Positions 1 to 6,305 of a stretch of 31,502 nt of DNA are shown here, one piece after another. Below the pieces are notes generated by a model. The model was not told the origin of the DNA. It did not search any database and was given only the letters and a program-made list of their open reading frames with translations. The stretch comes from a virus. Position numbers and translations under genes: made by a program. Location: IMG/VR virus record IMGVR_UViG_3300017744_000082, positions 1-31,502 of that record, one strand, 5' to 3'. Every line of letters begins with the position of its first letter. Position 1 is the stretch's first letter.

Positions 1-49
1 TCAAAGTTCGGCTTTTTTTAGGACAAAGTCAAATCAAAAAAAAAGAATT

Positions 50-154
50 ATGTCAACATTTAGAAGCATTAAAGTAAAAAGACAAGTGGCAAAGCAAAAA
101 AAGCAAGCCAAAGAACTAATAAACAAATACAAACACCTAAATAAAAAGTACTAA
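50..154 (+). CDS. Very small basic protein, 34 aa, unknown function
   Basis: I do not recognise this gene. The open frame runs from an ATG at 50 to a TAA at 152. The product is extremely basic, with about a dozen lysines and arginines and a Q/K-rich helix-like centre (VAKQKKQAKEL). The start follows the A-rich stretch and AATTATG context seen before several other genes here, which supports translation without a Shine-Dalgarno site. It is the first gene of the plus-strand run, but it is short and has no recognisable domain, so it could be a chance frame. Confidence 0.35.
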   Translation: MSTFRSIKVKRQVAKQKKQAKELINKYKHLNKKY

Positions 155-165
155 TATCATAACTA

Positions 166-208
166 ACCTATATTGGATTATAGTAGGGTTCGATTCCCTA
201 CATAGGTA
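166..208 (+). other. tRNA-like T-arm with short acceptor-like stem (tRNA remnant or attachment-site candidate)
   Basis: Bases 184-200 form a canonical tRNA T-arm: stem TAGGG, seven-base loop TTCGATT and stem CCCTA, with the invariant G-C pair closing the loop. The next seven bases (201-207) are followed by an A in the discriminator position. The last six of them (202-207, ATAGGT) pair perfectly with ACCTAT at 166-171, giving an acceptor-plus-T-arm minihelix of about 42 bases. No D-arm or anticodon arm fits between the stems. Choosing a more distant 5' strand (135-141) gives only five acceptor pairs and no credible D-loop. It is therefore not a normal tRNA gene. A degraded tRNA, a tRNA mimic or the 3' end of a tRNA used as an attachment site are all possible. 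Confidence 0.4.
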
Positions 209-220
209 CTAACTTGCCCG

Positions 221-260
221 AACACGTGATGGGCCACCAACAATAGGTGAATGGCGTGTT
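221..260 (+). promoter_or_regulatory. Structured leader just upstream of the gene at 267
   Basis: AACACG at 221-226 pairs with CGTGTT at 255-260. Inside that stem, CACC at 235-238 pairs with GGTG at 246-249 around a seven-base loop. The structure ends seven bases before the ATG at 267, so it would sit at the ribosome loading region of that gene. It matches no known riboswitch that I recognise. The pairing is visible in the sequence, but a regulatory role is only inferred. Confidence 0.3.
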
Positions 261-266
261 AATATT

Positions 267-530
267 ATGCGTACTCGCATTTTTAAAACAGTAGCGAAAC
301 CTTTATCAAAAGCGTTTCCAGGTAAGTATCGTGCAGCACACACAGCAACAGCTGATGAAATAGTGCAACGATATGTAGATAGTGACTTAATGCTCGTGCC
401 TAAAAAACACAGAGCCAGAAAACTGAAGAACTATATCTTCAAGACATGGTCACACAATACTAAAGTTTACAGGGCACTTGTAGACAAGTATGTTATAACT
501 GAAACGTTTAACCCAATATCTGTACTATAA
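267..530 (+). CDS. Small basic hypothetical protein, 87 aa
   Basis: I do not recognise the family. The protein is basic and soluble, with a K/R-rich middle (VPKKHRARKLKNYIFKTW), no signal peptide and no membrane segment. The start at 267 follows a structured leader (221-260). Its TAA stop at 528-530 shares a base with the ATG of the next gene (TAATG), so the two are probably translationally coupled. It belongs to the run of small early genes, many of which in phages act on host processes, but nothing in this sequence says which. Confidence 0.6.
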   Translation: MRTRIFKTVAKPLSKAFPGKYRAAHTATADEIVQRYVDSDLMLVPKKHRARKLKNYIFKTWSHNTKVYRALVDKYVITETFNPISVL

Positions 531-748
531 TGACTAATAAACTAGAAAAGAACCTCGAGCTACGCCAGGCGTTGGCTGAGGTGGATAGATTAACATCAGA
601 GAATGTTGAACTTAAAAATAAAATAGATGAACTTGAAGATAAATATAGAGGACTAAAACTCCGAATAACTAATCAAGTAGCTTTATTTCAAATGGGCAGT
701 CAAAGTCCATATGAAATGGCAAGAATAATTAAAGAAATTTTAAAATAA
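530..748 (+). CDS. Small coiled-coil protein, 72 aa
   Basis: Residues about 5-50 have heptad spacing of leucine, isoleucine and valine with charged residues between (for example LTSENVELKNKIDELEDKY), which indicates a coiled coil and hence an oligomer or partner-binding protein. No catalytic motif is visible. The start overlaps the stop of the preceding gene by one base. The function is unknown. Confidence 0.6.
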   Translation: MTNKLEKNLELRQALAEVDRLTSENVELKNKIDELEDKYRGLKLRITNQVALFQMGSQSPYEMARIIKEILK

Positions 749-754
749 TAAACC

Positions 755-786
755 AGTACTCTAAAAACTAGGAACCCTTGAGTACT
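755..786 (+). promoter_or_regulatory. Inverted repeat between small genes
   Basis: AGTACTC at 755-761 and GAGTACT at 780-786 form a perfect seven-base stem with an 18-base loop in the gap after the stop at 748. No clear T-run follows, so it is a weak terminator candidate. It could instead be a processing or regulatory site ahead of the gene at 805. Confidence 0.25.
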
Positions 787-804
787 TCTAATAGGGACAA
801 AACT

Positions 805-1248
805 ATGACTACAAATAAAGTCCGTAACTACTTGCTGAACGATAGATCAGCACTAGACAACGAAGGTATCACACTTGAATACCTTGAAGCAGCTACATGT
901 AATACTAAATGGGATGAGCTATTGCTATCTCACAAGTATGATCAACTGTTAGCTGCAGTAAAAGCTAACCCATACGAAAGAGCACACCAAGCTTTTCGTA
1001 GAGATAATGCTTCTATGATTATTAAAAGCACCAATAAGGTATCAATGACTATCACATTCCTTGATGGCGAAACTAAAACAGCTGATACATTTATCAACTT
1101 TGAGAAAATAGTTGAAGCTTTTAACTCATCATACAACAAACGTAAGCGTAAGTATATTAATACTTATCTTGCTAAGTTCAAGAAGAAACAAGTTTCTAAC
1201 TTTCACATGGCTAGTAATAAGCTAGGTGATTTTATGCCACAGAAATAA
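805..1248 (+). CDS. Hypothetical protein, 147 aa
   Basis: I do not recognise this protein. The reading frame is open from a TTG at 778, but that codon lies inside an inverted repeat. The ATG at 805 follows the A-rich context GGGACAAAACT and is the likelier start. The N-terminal half has alternating helices (LDNEGITLEYLEAATC, WDELLLSHKYDQLLAAVKAN). The centre looks like beta strands (SMTITFLDGETKTADTF), and the C-terminus is very basic (KKRKYINTYLAKFKKKQ region). No signal peptide or membrane segment is present. A nucleic-acid-binding role would fit the basic tail but is a guess. Confidence 0.6.
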   Translation: MTTNKVRNYLLNDRSALDNEGITLEYLEAATCNTKWDELLLSHKYDQLLAAVKANPYERAHQAFRRDNASMIIKSTNKVSMTITFLDGETKTADTFINFEKIVEAFNSSYNKRKRKYINTYLAKFKKKQVSNFHMASNKLGDFMPQK

Positions 1249-1267
1249 TGTGGAGTTATATAACAAT

Positions 1268-1296
1268 GAGCATAGTGGTATTTTACTGCTATGCTC
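1268..1296 (+). terminator. Strong hairpin in an intergenic gap, terminator-like
   Basis: GAGCATAGTGGT (1268-1279) pairs with ACTGCTATGCTC (1285-1296) around a five-base loop, giving a 12-pair stem with two G-T wobbles. Only three T residues follow (TTTACG), so termination would be inefficient. It sits between the genes ending at 1248 and starting at 1312. It may instead act as an RNA processing or stability element. Confidence 0.4.
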
Positions 1297-1311
1297 TTTA
1301 CGACTATCACT

Positions 1312-1620
1312 ATGGGAAAGACTGTAAAAGATAGAGTATACAACATACTCTTAAACGACACGGATAACAAATACCGTGATGACGACCAACGATTAGTTGC
1401 TCGAATAATATGGGAATGTATGGAAGATAAAAACATACCTGCACAGCAAATGCTGCACAATATGTTTATAGCTAAAATATATCCCAAACCAAAATCAATA
1501 GAACGCTGTTCCCGTGCATTGCAAAATGAATATCATGGACTGCGTGGTAAAAAATGGGTAGACAGACAAGCTAAGTCTGAAATAATAAGAACTAATATTA
1601 CTAAAGCATTTGAATTATGA
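1312..1620 (+). CDS. Small basic phage protein, 102 aa, possible DNA-binding
   Basis: The frame could begin at 1291, but that ATG lies inside the hairpin at 1268-1296. The ATG at 1312 gives MGKTVKDRVYNIL and is the better start. The segment KPKSIERCSRALQNEYHGLRGKKW resembles a small phage family in which a helix with the pattern SIxRxxRxLQ precedes LRGKK. I recall it from other phage genomes only as an uncharacterised, probably helix-turn-helix protein. The stop overlaps the next start (ATGA at 1617), implying coupling. Confidence 0.6.
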   Translation: MGKTVKDRVYNILLNDTDNKYRDDDQRLVARIIWECMEDKNIPAQQMLHNMFIAKIYPKPKSIERCSRALQNEYHGLRGKKWVDRQAKSEIIRTNITKAFEL

Positions 1621-1814
1621 AAAATAGAAGCTTAATAGATGATGGCTTAGACGCCATACACGATCTTGATACAATCAAGAAATACATAGACGATAGACTA
1701 ACAGAACTTCGTGAAGAAGTATATAAATATACATCAGATGTCTATGATGAAACAGTAATAGCAAGGTTAGATGAACTAACCAAACTAAAATATAAAATCA
1801 ATAACTTAATATAA
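1617..1814 (+). CDS. Small acidic helical protein, 65 aa
   Basis: Unrecognised. It is predominantly helical and charged (DDRLTELREEVYKYTSD and ARLDELTKLKYKINNLI), consistent with a short coiled coil or partner-binding protein. It starts inside the stop of the upstream gene (ATGA overlap), so the two are probably translated together. No further function can be read from the sequence. Confidence 0.55.
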   Translation: MKNRSLIDDGLDAIHDLDTIKKYIDDRLTELREEVYKYTSDVYDETVIARLDELTKLKYKINNLI

Positions 1815-1823
1815 CCTATTATT

Positions 1824-2051
1824 ATGAATATTATTTGGATGAGTGCAGCTAGCGCTGCTGGTTTCTACTTGATCTTACGCAAAGTAATGACAAGAAAAAC
1901 GTTTATTAAAACTAACGTATTTTGGGACGTCCTACTTACACTCGGACTACCACTACTATTTCTGGGCACATTCTCAGGTATGATAACAGCTATCTTAACA
2001 GGGCTGATCTTTACCATTGGTACATCACTAATGAAAAAATATAATTTTTAA
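1824..2051 (+). CDS. Small membrane protein, 75 aa, 2-3 transmembrane segments
   Basis: Hydrophobic stretches at residues about 2-19, 33-48 and 52-68 are separated by a short basic loop (RKVMTRKTFIK), and the protein ends in KKYNF. This is an inner-membrane protein with no recognisable family. Its place in the early cluster, away from the late-strand holin, makes a lysis role less likely. Exclusion of other phages or modulation of the host membrane is possible but unsupported. Confidence 0.55.
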   Translation: MNIIWMSAASAAGFYLILRKVMTRKTFIKTNVFWDVLLTLGLPLLFLGTFSGMITAILTGLIFTIGTSLMKKYNF

Positions 2052-2069
2052 TATCAAAAACAATAAACT

Positions 2070-2429
2070 ATGTCAAATTTAATTAAAGGTAAATTTCAAT
2101 CATTTACAAACAACGGAAAAACTAAAATTAACTGTTTAGTATCTATTAAAGAACTACAACGTATAGCTGCAGACAGCGGCTACGTTGCTTTTACAATCAT
2201 CCCACAGGATGATAAGTTCTTAGATAATAACGAACACATTAAAAAGTATGGTAATCACTATGCAATTAAAAACACTCAGTATAACATTAAACTTGGATAT
2301 GCTCTTAAAAAAGCTCAACAGTTGGCTGAAGCAACTATTATGGAGCCTGAAATTGCTGAAAAAGAAGCTGAAGCTACTTTTACGCAAGAAGAATTAGACG
2401 CATTGTATAACACATATACAGATAGATAA
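2070..2429 (+). CDS. Hypothetical protein, 119 aa
   Basis: The start follows the A-rich context AAAACAATAAACTATG. The N-terminal half looks like a small beta-rich domain (GKFQSFTNNGKTKINCLVSI, then YVAFTIIPQDD). The C-terminal third is acidic and helical (AEATIMEPEIAEKEAEATFTQEELDAL), which could form a tail that contacts a partner. I do not recognise the family. Its stop shares a base with the following start (TAATG). Confidence 0.6.
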   Translation: MSNLIKGKFQSFTNNGKTKINCLVSIKELQRIAADSGYVAFTIIPQDDKFLDNNEHIKKYGNHYAIKNTQYNIKLGYALKKAQQLAEATIMEPEIAEKEAEATFTQEELDALYNTYTDR

Positions 2430-2632
2430 TGAGAGTTAAAGCAAGCGAACGCTACGATAAGATTGTAAGCGTTATCAAGAGTTGTGAAACAAAAGAACAA
2501 CTTAAAAATGCAAAAAACATGTGTGAAACACATTTGCAAGCTACAGAAAACATGAACGAATACATGTTTTTAATGAATCATTTATTAAATAAAGAAATGC
2601 GTTTAGGTTATGAAACAAAAAATAATAGATAA
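2429..2632 (+). CDS. Small helical hypothetical protein, 67 aa
   Basis: Unrecognised. It is a mixed-charge, mainly helical protein (ERYDKIVSVIKSCETKEQL, then MNEYMFLMNHLLNKEMRL) without membrane segments. It is coupled to the upstream gene by a TAATG overlap. Its last 23 bases overlap the next small gene, which begins at 2610 in another frame. Confidence 0.5.
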   Translation: MRVKASERYDKIVSVIKSCETKEQLKNAKNMCETHLQATENMNEYMFLMNHLLNKEMRLGYETKNNR

Positions 2633-2759
2633 ATTACATAAAGCTATCAAGCACCTTGAAGGTGTGAACGATGATAGAATACGATACAATACAGAGCGTA
2701 TTGCAATAACGCTTAGGTATCGATACAATAAATTCATCGAAAAACTAAAAATTAAATAA
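2610..2759 (+). CDS. Very small basic protein, 49 aa
   Basis: An ATG at 2610, inside the end of the previous gene, opens a frame reading MKQKIIDKLHKAIKHLEGVNDD and continuing to a TAA at 2757. The product is helical and basic, with an R/Y-rich second half. The TAA overlaps the ATG of the next tiny gene (TAATG at 2757-2761). This matches the coupling style of its neighbours and supports both frames as real. Function unknown. Confidence 0.5.
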   Translation: MKQKIIDKLHKAIKHLEGVNDDRIRYNTERIAITLRYRYNKFIEKLKIK

Positions 2760-2854
2760 TGCATCCTGTATTATCTTTAGTAACATACCTAACAGTTTGC
2801 ACTTCGGTTGCGCTGTTGGTATGTATTATATCATCTAAATTAAAAATCAAATAA
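2759..2854 (+). CDS. Tiny single-pass membrane peptide, 31 aa
   Basis: The frame reads MHPVLSLVTYLTVCTSVALL and continues through VCII to a basic end (SSKLKIK). This gives one hydrophobic segment of about 22 residues followed by lysines, the layout of a single-pass inner-membrane peptide. The start overlaps the upstream stop (TAATG), and the stop lies two bases before the ATG at 2857. The same DNA contains a long hairpin (2783-2824). The short length means the case rests on fit and composition only. Confidence 0.45.
   Translation: MHPVLSLVTYLTVCTSVALLVCIISSKLKIK
2783..2824 (+). other. Long hairpin with TTCG tetraloop inside the tiny membrane-peptide gene
   Basis: ACATACC(T)AACAG at 2783-2795 pairs with CTGTTGGTATGT at 2813-2824, giving 12 pairs with one bulged T. 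Inside, GCAC at 2799-2802 and GTTGC at 2807-2811 close a TTCG tetraloop with one bulged T. C(UUCG)G loops are exceptionally stable in RNA. The hairpin may control translation of the gene at 2857 or protect the transcript. No T-run follows, so a terminator is unlikely. Confidence 0.5.
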
Positions 2855-2856
2855 TT

Positions 2857-3249
2857 ATGGGACTAGATCACGGATTAGTTGCCTATAAAGGCAGAAATAA
2901 AAAACAGATAGATTTTAAATACAATCCATCTGAAGAAATAGATATAACAACTTGGCGTAAACATCCATACCTGCACGGCTGGTTTGATGATTTGTACGCA
3001 GAAAAAGGCGGTGACGCATATACTAATGTTATGGGTGGATTTAATTCATCACATATGCTGCAAGTAACTCACGAGGATTTACTTGATTTGCAAACCAGAG
3101 TACTAACAGGTACATTACAAAAAAGAAGTGGATTCTTTTGGGGTAATAATGCCTGTGAATACTATAAAGAACAAGATTTGCATGCTATTCATGAAGCTAT
3201 GAACTACATAAAAGATGGCTACAAAATCAAATATTGGGCTTGGTGGTGA
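2857..3249 (+). CDS. MGLD-family conserved phage protein, 130 aa
   Basis: The sequence begins MGLDHGLVAYKG. It then follows a pattern I recall from a widespread phage family of unknown function: an xxWRKxxxLHxWF segment, a central LLDLQTRVL helix, GFFWGNNACEYYKEQDL, and an aromatic ending (YKIKYWAWW). Homologues are sometimes labelled phosphoglycerate kinase in databases, which this sequence does not support. The N-terminal GLDHG and conserved WRK/GFFWG residues suggest a compact folded domain. The stop overlaps a GTG start at 3246 for the following gene. Confidence 0.7.
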   Translation: MGLDHGLVAYKGRNKKQIDFKYNPSEEIDITTWRKHPYLHGWFDDLYAEKGGDAYTNVMGGFNSSHMLQVTHEDLLDLQTRVLTGTLQKRSGFFWGNNACEYYKEQDLHAIHEAMNYIKDGYKIKYWAWW

Positions 3250-3536
3250 GTTACGATAATTGGAAACTATCTAATCCACACGATGACGGCTGTACCTCTG
3301 ACGAGGTTACCAGCTGTTGTGGCGTGGAACAAATAGGTAGCGGTGCAAGTAATTGCTGTGACGCTAGATTCTGGGGACATACAGATATTTGTGGTAAGTG
3401 TAAAGAACACGCAGACGAATATATGATATGCACAGAATGCGAAGAAGACGATTCACAATACAATATGATTAGTGAATATGAATATAACGAACGCAGACGA
3501 GAGGACGCGCAAGAACACAATAGAGATGACTATTAA
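3246..3536 (+). CDS. Zinc-ribbon-like cysteine-rich protein, 96 aa
   Basis: The frame is also open from a TTG at 3234, but the GTG at 3246 forms a GTGA overlap with the upstream stop, which is the usual coupling here. The protein has paired cysteines (SCCG, NCC) followed by two CxxC pairs (CGKC and CTEC), plus histidines, consistent with one or two bound zinc ions. Phage zinc ribbons with the CCG...CxxCKEH layout are common, and their function is generally unknown. The acidic C-terminus lacks DNA-binding character. Confidence 0.6.
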   Translation: MSYDNWKLSNPHDDGCTSDEVTSCCGVEQIGSGASNCCDARFWGHTDICGKCKEHADEYMICTECEEDDSQYNMISEYEYNERRREDAQEHNRDDY

Positions 3537-3657
3537 AGAAATGAAAGACAAAGCAATAAGAAATGCTTTGAATAAATATGGAGTAGAAAAAGCGGCAAAA
3601 GTGCTAGGTGTTAGTGCTAGGTCGCTTTATTTATGGAAAAAATCAAATAAATTATGA
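3529..3657 (+). CDS. Mini helix-turn-helix protein (Fis-type), 42 aa
   Basis: A longer frame from 3472 exists, but it would overlap the upstream gene by 65 bases. The ATG at 3529 overlaps it by only eight and gives a self-contained domain. The segment AIRNALNKYGVEKAAKVLGV then SARSLYLWKKSNKL matches the Fis/NtrC-type helix-turn-helix (a helix, KAAKxLGVS, then a recognition helix). It would bind DNA, perhaps as a small transcription regulator of the early region. The protein is only the HTH domain with no dimerisation extension. The stop overlaps the next start (ATGA). Confidence 0.7.
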   Translation, partial: TIKEMKDKAIRNALNKYGVEKAAKVLGVSARSLYLWKKSNKL

Positions 3658-3914
3658 AAGTATTACAATTAAATGTTAACTGCTCTGAAGCCGTAAATAC
3701 GGGTAACTTCGAGTCAGTCAAATGGAACTATGGTGTAACTATAGAAATAGAAGAAGGTGATAACTATGAATCTGTAAAGCAAGAGTGGATAAACGAATGC
3801 GCTAAGACTATAAATAAGTTATCCAAACATACTCGTGGGTTAAAAAAGCTTGAAGCTATAGCTGTCAAAGGCAACCCACAAGTGAATACGTCAATAGAAA
3901 TAATAGAAAAATAG
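3654..3914 (+). CDS. Conserved phage small protein, 86 aa, unknown function
   Basis: The N-terminal pattern VNTGNFESVKWNYGVTIEIE resembles a small phage family I recall with the consensus NxGNYESxxVxVGxT, usually followed by a helix. No function is established for it that I know of. The start is coupled to the upstream HTH gene by an ATGA overlap, and the stop abuts the next ATG at 3915. Confidence 0.6.
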   Translation: MKVLQLNVNCSEAVNTGNFESVKWNYGVTIEIEEGDNYESVKQEWINECAKTINKLSKHTRGLKKLEAIAVKGNPQVNTSIEIIEK

Positions 3915-4157
3915 ATGAAAATTAAAGTAAACAAAGATGCGCAACATAGAAAGCTAATAGACACAACTAATACAGTAGTTGTAATGGCTGAAGATTGTGC
4001 ATTAAGAGGATTAGAAAAATTTATCTACGAATATCCAAAAGGATATGGTTTTAATGCACAACAACTAATAAACCAAGTTGAAAAACAAACTGAAAATACT
4101 GTATATGCAGGTTACGGATCTGTAAGCAACGGTAAAATTAAATTTACAATAAGATAA
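3915..4157 (+). CDS. Hypothetical protein, 80 aa
   Basis: Unrecognised. It is a small soluble protein of mixed secondary structure: a strand-like TTNTVVVMAED near residue 20, a helix (CALRGLEKFIYEY) and a glycine-rich terminal hairpin (YAGYGSVSNGKIKFTIR). It starts directly after the TAG of the upstream gene and precedes the DUF932 gene by two bases, so it is part of the same transcription unit. Confidence 0.55.
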   Translation: MKIKVNKDAQHRKLIDTTNTVVVMAEDCALRGLEKFIYEYPKGYGFNAQQLINQVEKQTENTVYAGYGSVSNGKIKFTIR

Positions 4158-4159
4158 AA

Positions 4160-5029
4160 ATGACATTAAAAGAAATCTTATCTGCCTCTCAGTTAGACTG
4201 GGAGGTGGAAAAGGTTCCATTGTTTACCCAATGTGAGGAGCCGCATTTTGATATTCACGGTAACTTTTATGAAAGTGGGTATTATGGAATCAGAAGGAAA
4301 GATAACCTTGAAGTACTTGGTGTTTGTACCAAACAATACCAAGAAACACAGAATGAACAAATAGTAGAACGCGCTATGCAAATCGCTGAAGCTGTTAGTG
4401 GTGAATATGAATTTCACAAAGCTCTAGCATTGAATGGCGGTAAAAAAATATTTGTTCAATTTAAAATACCACATTCAATTGAAGAATATGACAGATACAT
4501 ATTTGTTGTAGACTCAAATGATGGCAGTATAGGTCTATCTTATGGTATATCTAATACAGTATTATCTTGTGCAAATCAGTTGTACTTATTTGCTAGTAAA
4601 GGTAAGACAGTAAAACATACTAAAAGTATTAATATCAAAGCCGATGAAATAGCTGAAGATATTTCTACCAGATTAATTCACACAGATAATACAATAAGTT
4701 ATTTGAAAAGTCAACTCATTGGTGATCAAGCAGTAAGAAACATTGTAAAAAATGTTATGAAACTACCTGCACATATAAATACAGTTGAATATAATGATAA
4801 TAAAGTTGTTTCTAAAAAAACAAAGAATAAAGTAGATAAACTACTTGAATGTATTGCAAAAGAAACAACTGAAAAAGGTGACACAATGTGGGGTTTACTT
4901 AACGGTGTCACATACTATACTAATCACGAGTTTAAAAATATGGAGCGTGATCCAAATGGTATAGAAAAATTACTATTTAGTAATGCTAATAAAATAAATC
5001 AAATAGCTTGGAATTATGTCACTAGTTAA
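4160..5029 (+). CDS. DUF932 / phage-plasmid-like protein (TIGR03299 type), 289 aa
   Basis: The length and motif order fit the DUF932 family. After an N-terminal segment come YYGIRRKDNLEVLGVCTKQY, a GGKKIFVQFKIP strand pair and an SNDGSIGLSYGIS block. Then CANQL is followed by KHTKSINIKADEI, and the protein ends in WGLLNGVTYYTNHEF. Members occur in phages, plasmids and integrative elements. No biochemical role is firmly established, although their placement near replication genes suggests a DNA-metabolism or anti-host function. No signal peptide or membrane segment is present. The gene overlaps the next one by 14 bases. Confidence 0.75.
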   Translation: MTLKEILSASQLDWEVEKVPLFTQCEEPHFDIHGNFYESGYYGIRRKDNLEVLGVCTKQYQETQNEQIVERAMQIAEAVSGEYEFHKALALNGGKKIFVQFKIPHSIEEYDRYIFVVDSNDGSIGLSYGISNTVLSCANQLYLFASKGKTVKHTKSINIKADEIAEDISTRLIHTDNTISYLKSQLIGDQAVRNIVKNVMKLPAHINTVEYNDNKVVSKKTKNKVDKLLECIAKETTEKGDTMWGLLNGVTYYTNHEFKNMERDPNGIEKLLFSNANKINQIAWNYVTS

Positions 5030-6305
5030 TTATAATACAGTTAGGATGGTGGACTCACCTGTTATAAAAAAAATGAGGTACTACGGCAAACATGTGCCTG
5101 TACCCACAGACACAGATTATGATCTGATGGTAATAGACCATTGTTTAACAAGAGGTGTAAGGGTTGCACCACTGCCAATTGATGTTCAAAGAAACAGACT
5201 ATCTTGGATAGGTTTTGAAAAAGAAATATACTACCCAGAGACTATGTTTAAATGGTCATCTGATAGTGTAAATGTACCAGAGTTGTGGGCTTTATCTTTT
5301 AAATACTTTGAACAAATGCAAAATATGATTACACATGATTTTGCAGAAAAATTAAGTCAAGTAAGAAGTCAACATATAAAAAACTTTTTTACTGATAGTT
5401 TAATTTATAGGCAAGTTTCCCATGAGAAACACGCTTTTGTATTTGGTATAGCACATCGAGATCCTTCAAGAATTAGTTATTTAACTTTTCCAAAATTATC
5501 AAGTATGTGTTTACATCAACAAGATCAAATAGATTACATAAACAATGATAATTTTATGACAGAAATATGCAATGTAGATTTGCGTAAACGTTTATGTATG
5601 ATGGCTTCACCATACAAACTATTTGAACTGCATAATTTCAATCATAGTAATCGAGAAGCAGAAGAACTTGCTAATATCTTAAATATGCAAAATATTTTGG
5701 ATTCTTATTATATAGAAATAGAAGAAGATGTAAAAAAATATATGCATCAAGATTCTTACAGCAGTGAATGGGAAGGTCATGGTGGTGAATACACTGGCAC
5801 TTTGGGCAGTGGTTGTATGCGTTATGACAGATCACAAGAATTTCTTGACATTTATCAAGACAATGAACATTGCAAAATACTTGTGATGAAAGATCAAAAT
5901 GGCGGCATAGTTGCACGCGCAATTTTGTGGCAAAATGTAAACATACATCGTAGAGTAAAAACCATTAATATAATGGATCGTATATATACTTTACGTAATG
6001 CTTATGAACCGATTATGATTAAGTGGGCCAAAGACAATGGTTATCACTACAAAAGACAGCAGTCATATAACTCTGCTGTTCTTATTAATCCAGACACAGG
6101 CAAAGAATCGCGTGGACAAGTTCGTATTCCTATAGAATGGCAAGACTATGATAAGTTACCATATATAGATACATATTGTAACATATATCCTGAATTAGGA
6201 TTTATGAGTAACTCATCAAGAGTCAAACCAGAATCAGGAAATACTACAAGACACATTGCTAGACATACTGATGGATATTATCAAACAACAAATAACTATG
6301 CTTAA
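5016..6305 (+). CDS. Conserved phage protein with CMRY/GNAT-like C-terminal region, 429 aa
   Basis: The segment around residues 265-345 reads GCMRYDRSQEFLDIYQ, CKILVMKDQNGGIVARAILWQ, then MDRIYTLRNAYEPIMIKWAK. This is a pattern I recall from large phages, where it is annotated only as hypothetical. The strand-turn-strand and the following helix resemble part of a GNAT acyltransferase fold, but no acetyl-CoA pyrophosphate loop is obvious. The N-terminal half has no recognised domain. It starts within the end of the DUF932 gene and overlaps the peptidase gene, so the three are probably co-translated. Functional confidence is low; gene confidence is high. Confidence 0.75.
   Translation: MSLVNYNTVRMVDSPVIKKMRYYGKHVPVPTDTDYDLMVIDHCLTRGVRVAPLPIDVQRNRLSWIGFEKEIYYPETMFKWSSDSVNVPELWALSFKYFEQMQNMITHDFAEKLSQVRSQHIKNFFTDSLIYRQVSHEKHAFVFGIAHRDPSRISYLTFPKLSSMCLHQQDQIDYINNDNFMTEICNVDLRKRLCMMASPYKLFELHNFNHSNREAEELANILNMQNILDSYYIEIEEDVKKYMHQDSYSSEWEGHGGEYTGTLGSGCMRYDRSQEFLDIYQDNEHCKILVMKDQNGGIVARAILWQNVNIHRRVKTINIMDRIYTLRNAYEPIMIKWAKDNGYHYKRQQSYNSAVLINPDTGKESRGQVRIPIEWQDYDKLPYIDTYCNIYPELGFMSNSSRVKPESGNTTRHIARHTDGYYQTTNNYA

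Noticed and set aside
135-208. A complete tRNA gene ending at 208
   Set aside because: Only five acceptor pairs can form with 135-141, no D-loop GG is present and no anticodon stem can be built, so only the T-arm end is tRNA-like.
1203-1487. Minus-strand open frame over the hairpin region
   Set aside because: It is antisense to two plus-strand genes with better composition and coupling, and shows no domain.
1824-2051. Small membrane protein as the phage holin
   Set aside because: A better holin (3TM type) is encoded in the late block at 17568-17987; this one lies among early genes.
3784-3827. Pair of near-DnaA boxes (AGTGGATAA at 3784-3792 and TTATCCAAA at 3819-3827) as a replication origin
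   Set aside because: Both have one mismatch to TTATCCACA, they lie inside a coding gene and there is no AT-rich unwinding cluster or further boxes, so chance is likely.
5671-5922. Minus-strand cysteine/histidine-rich open frame
   Set aside because: It is antisense to the conserved 429-residue protein. The Cys/His content reflects reversed codons of that gene.
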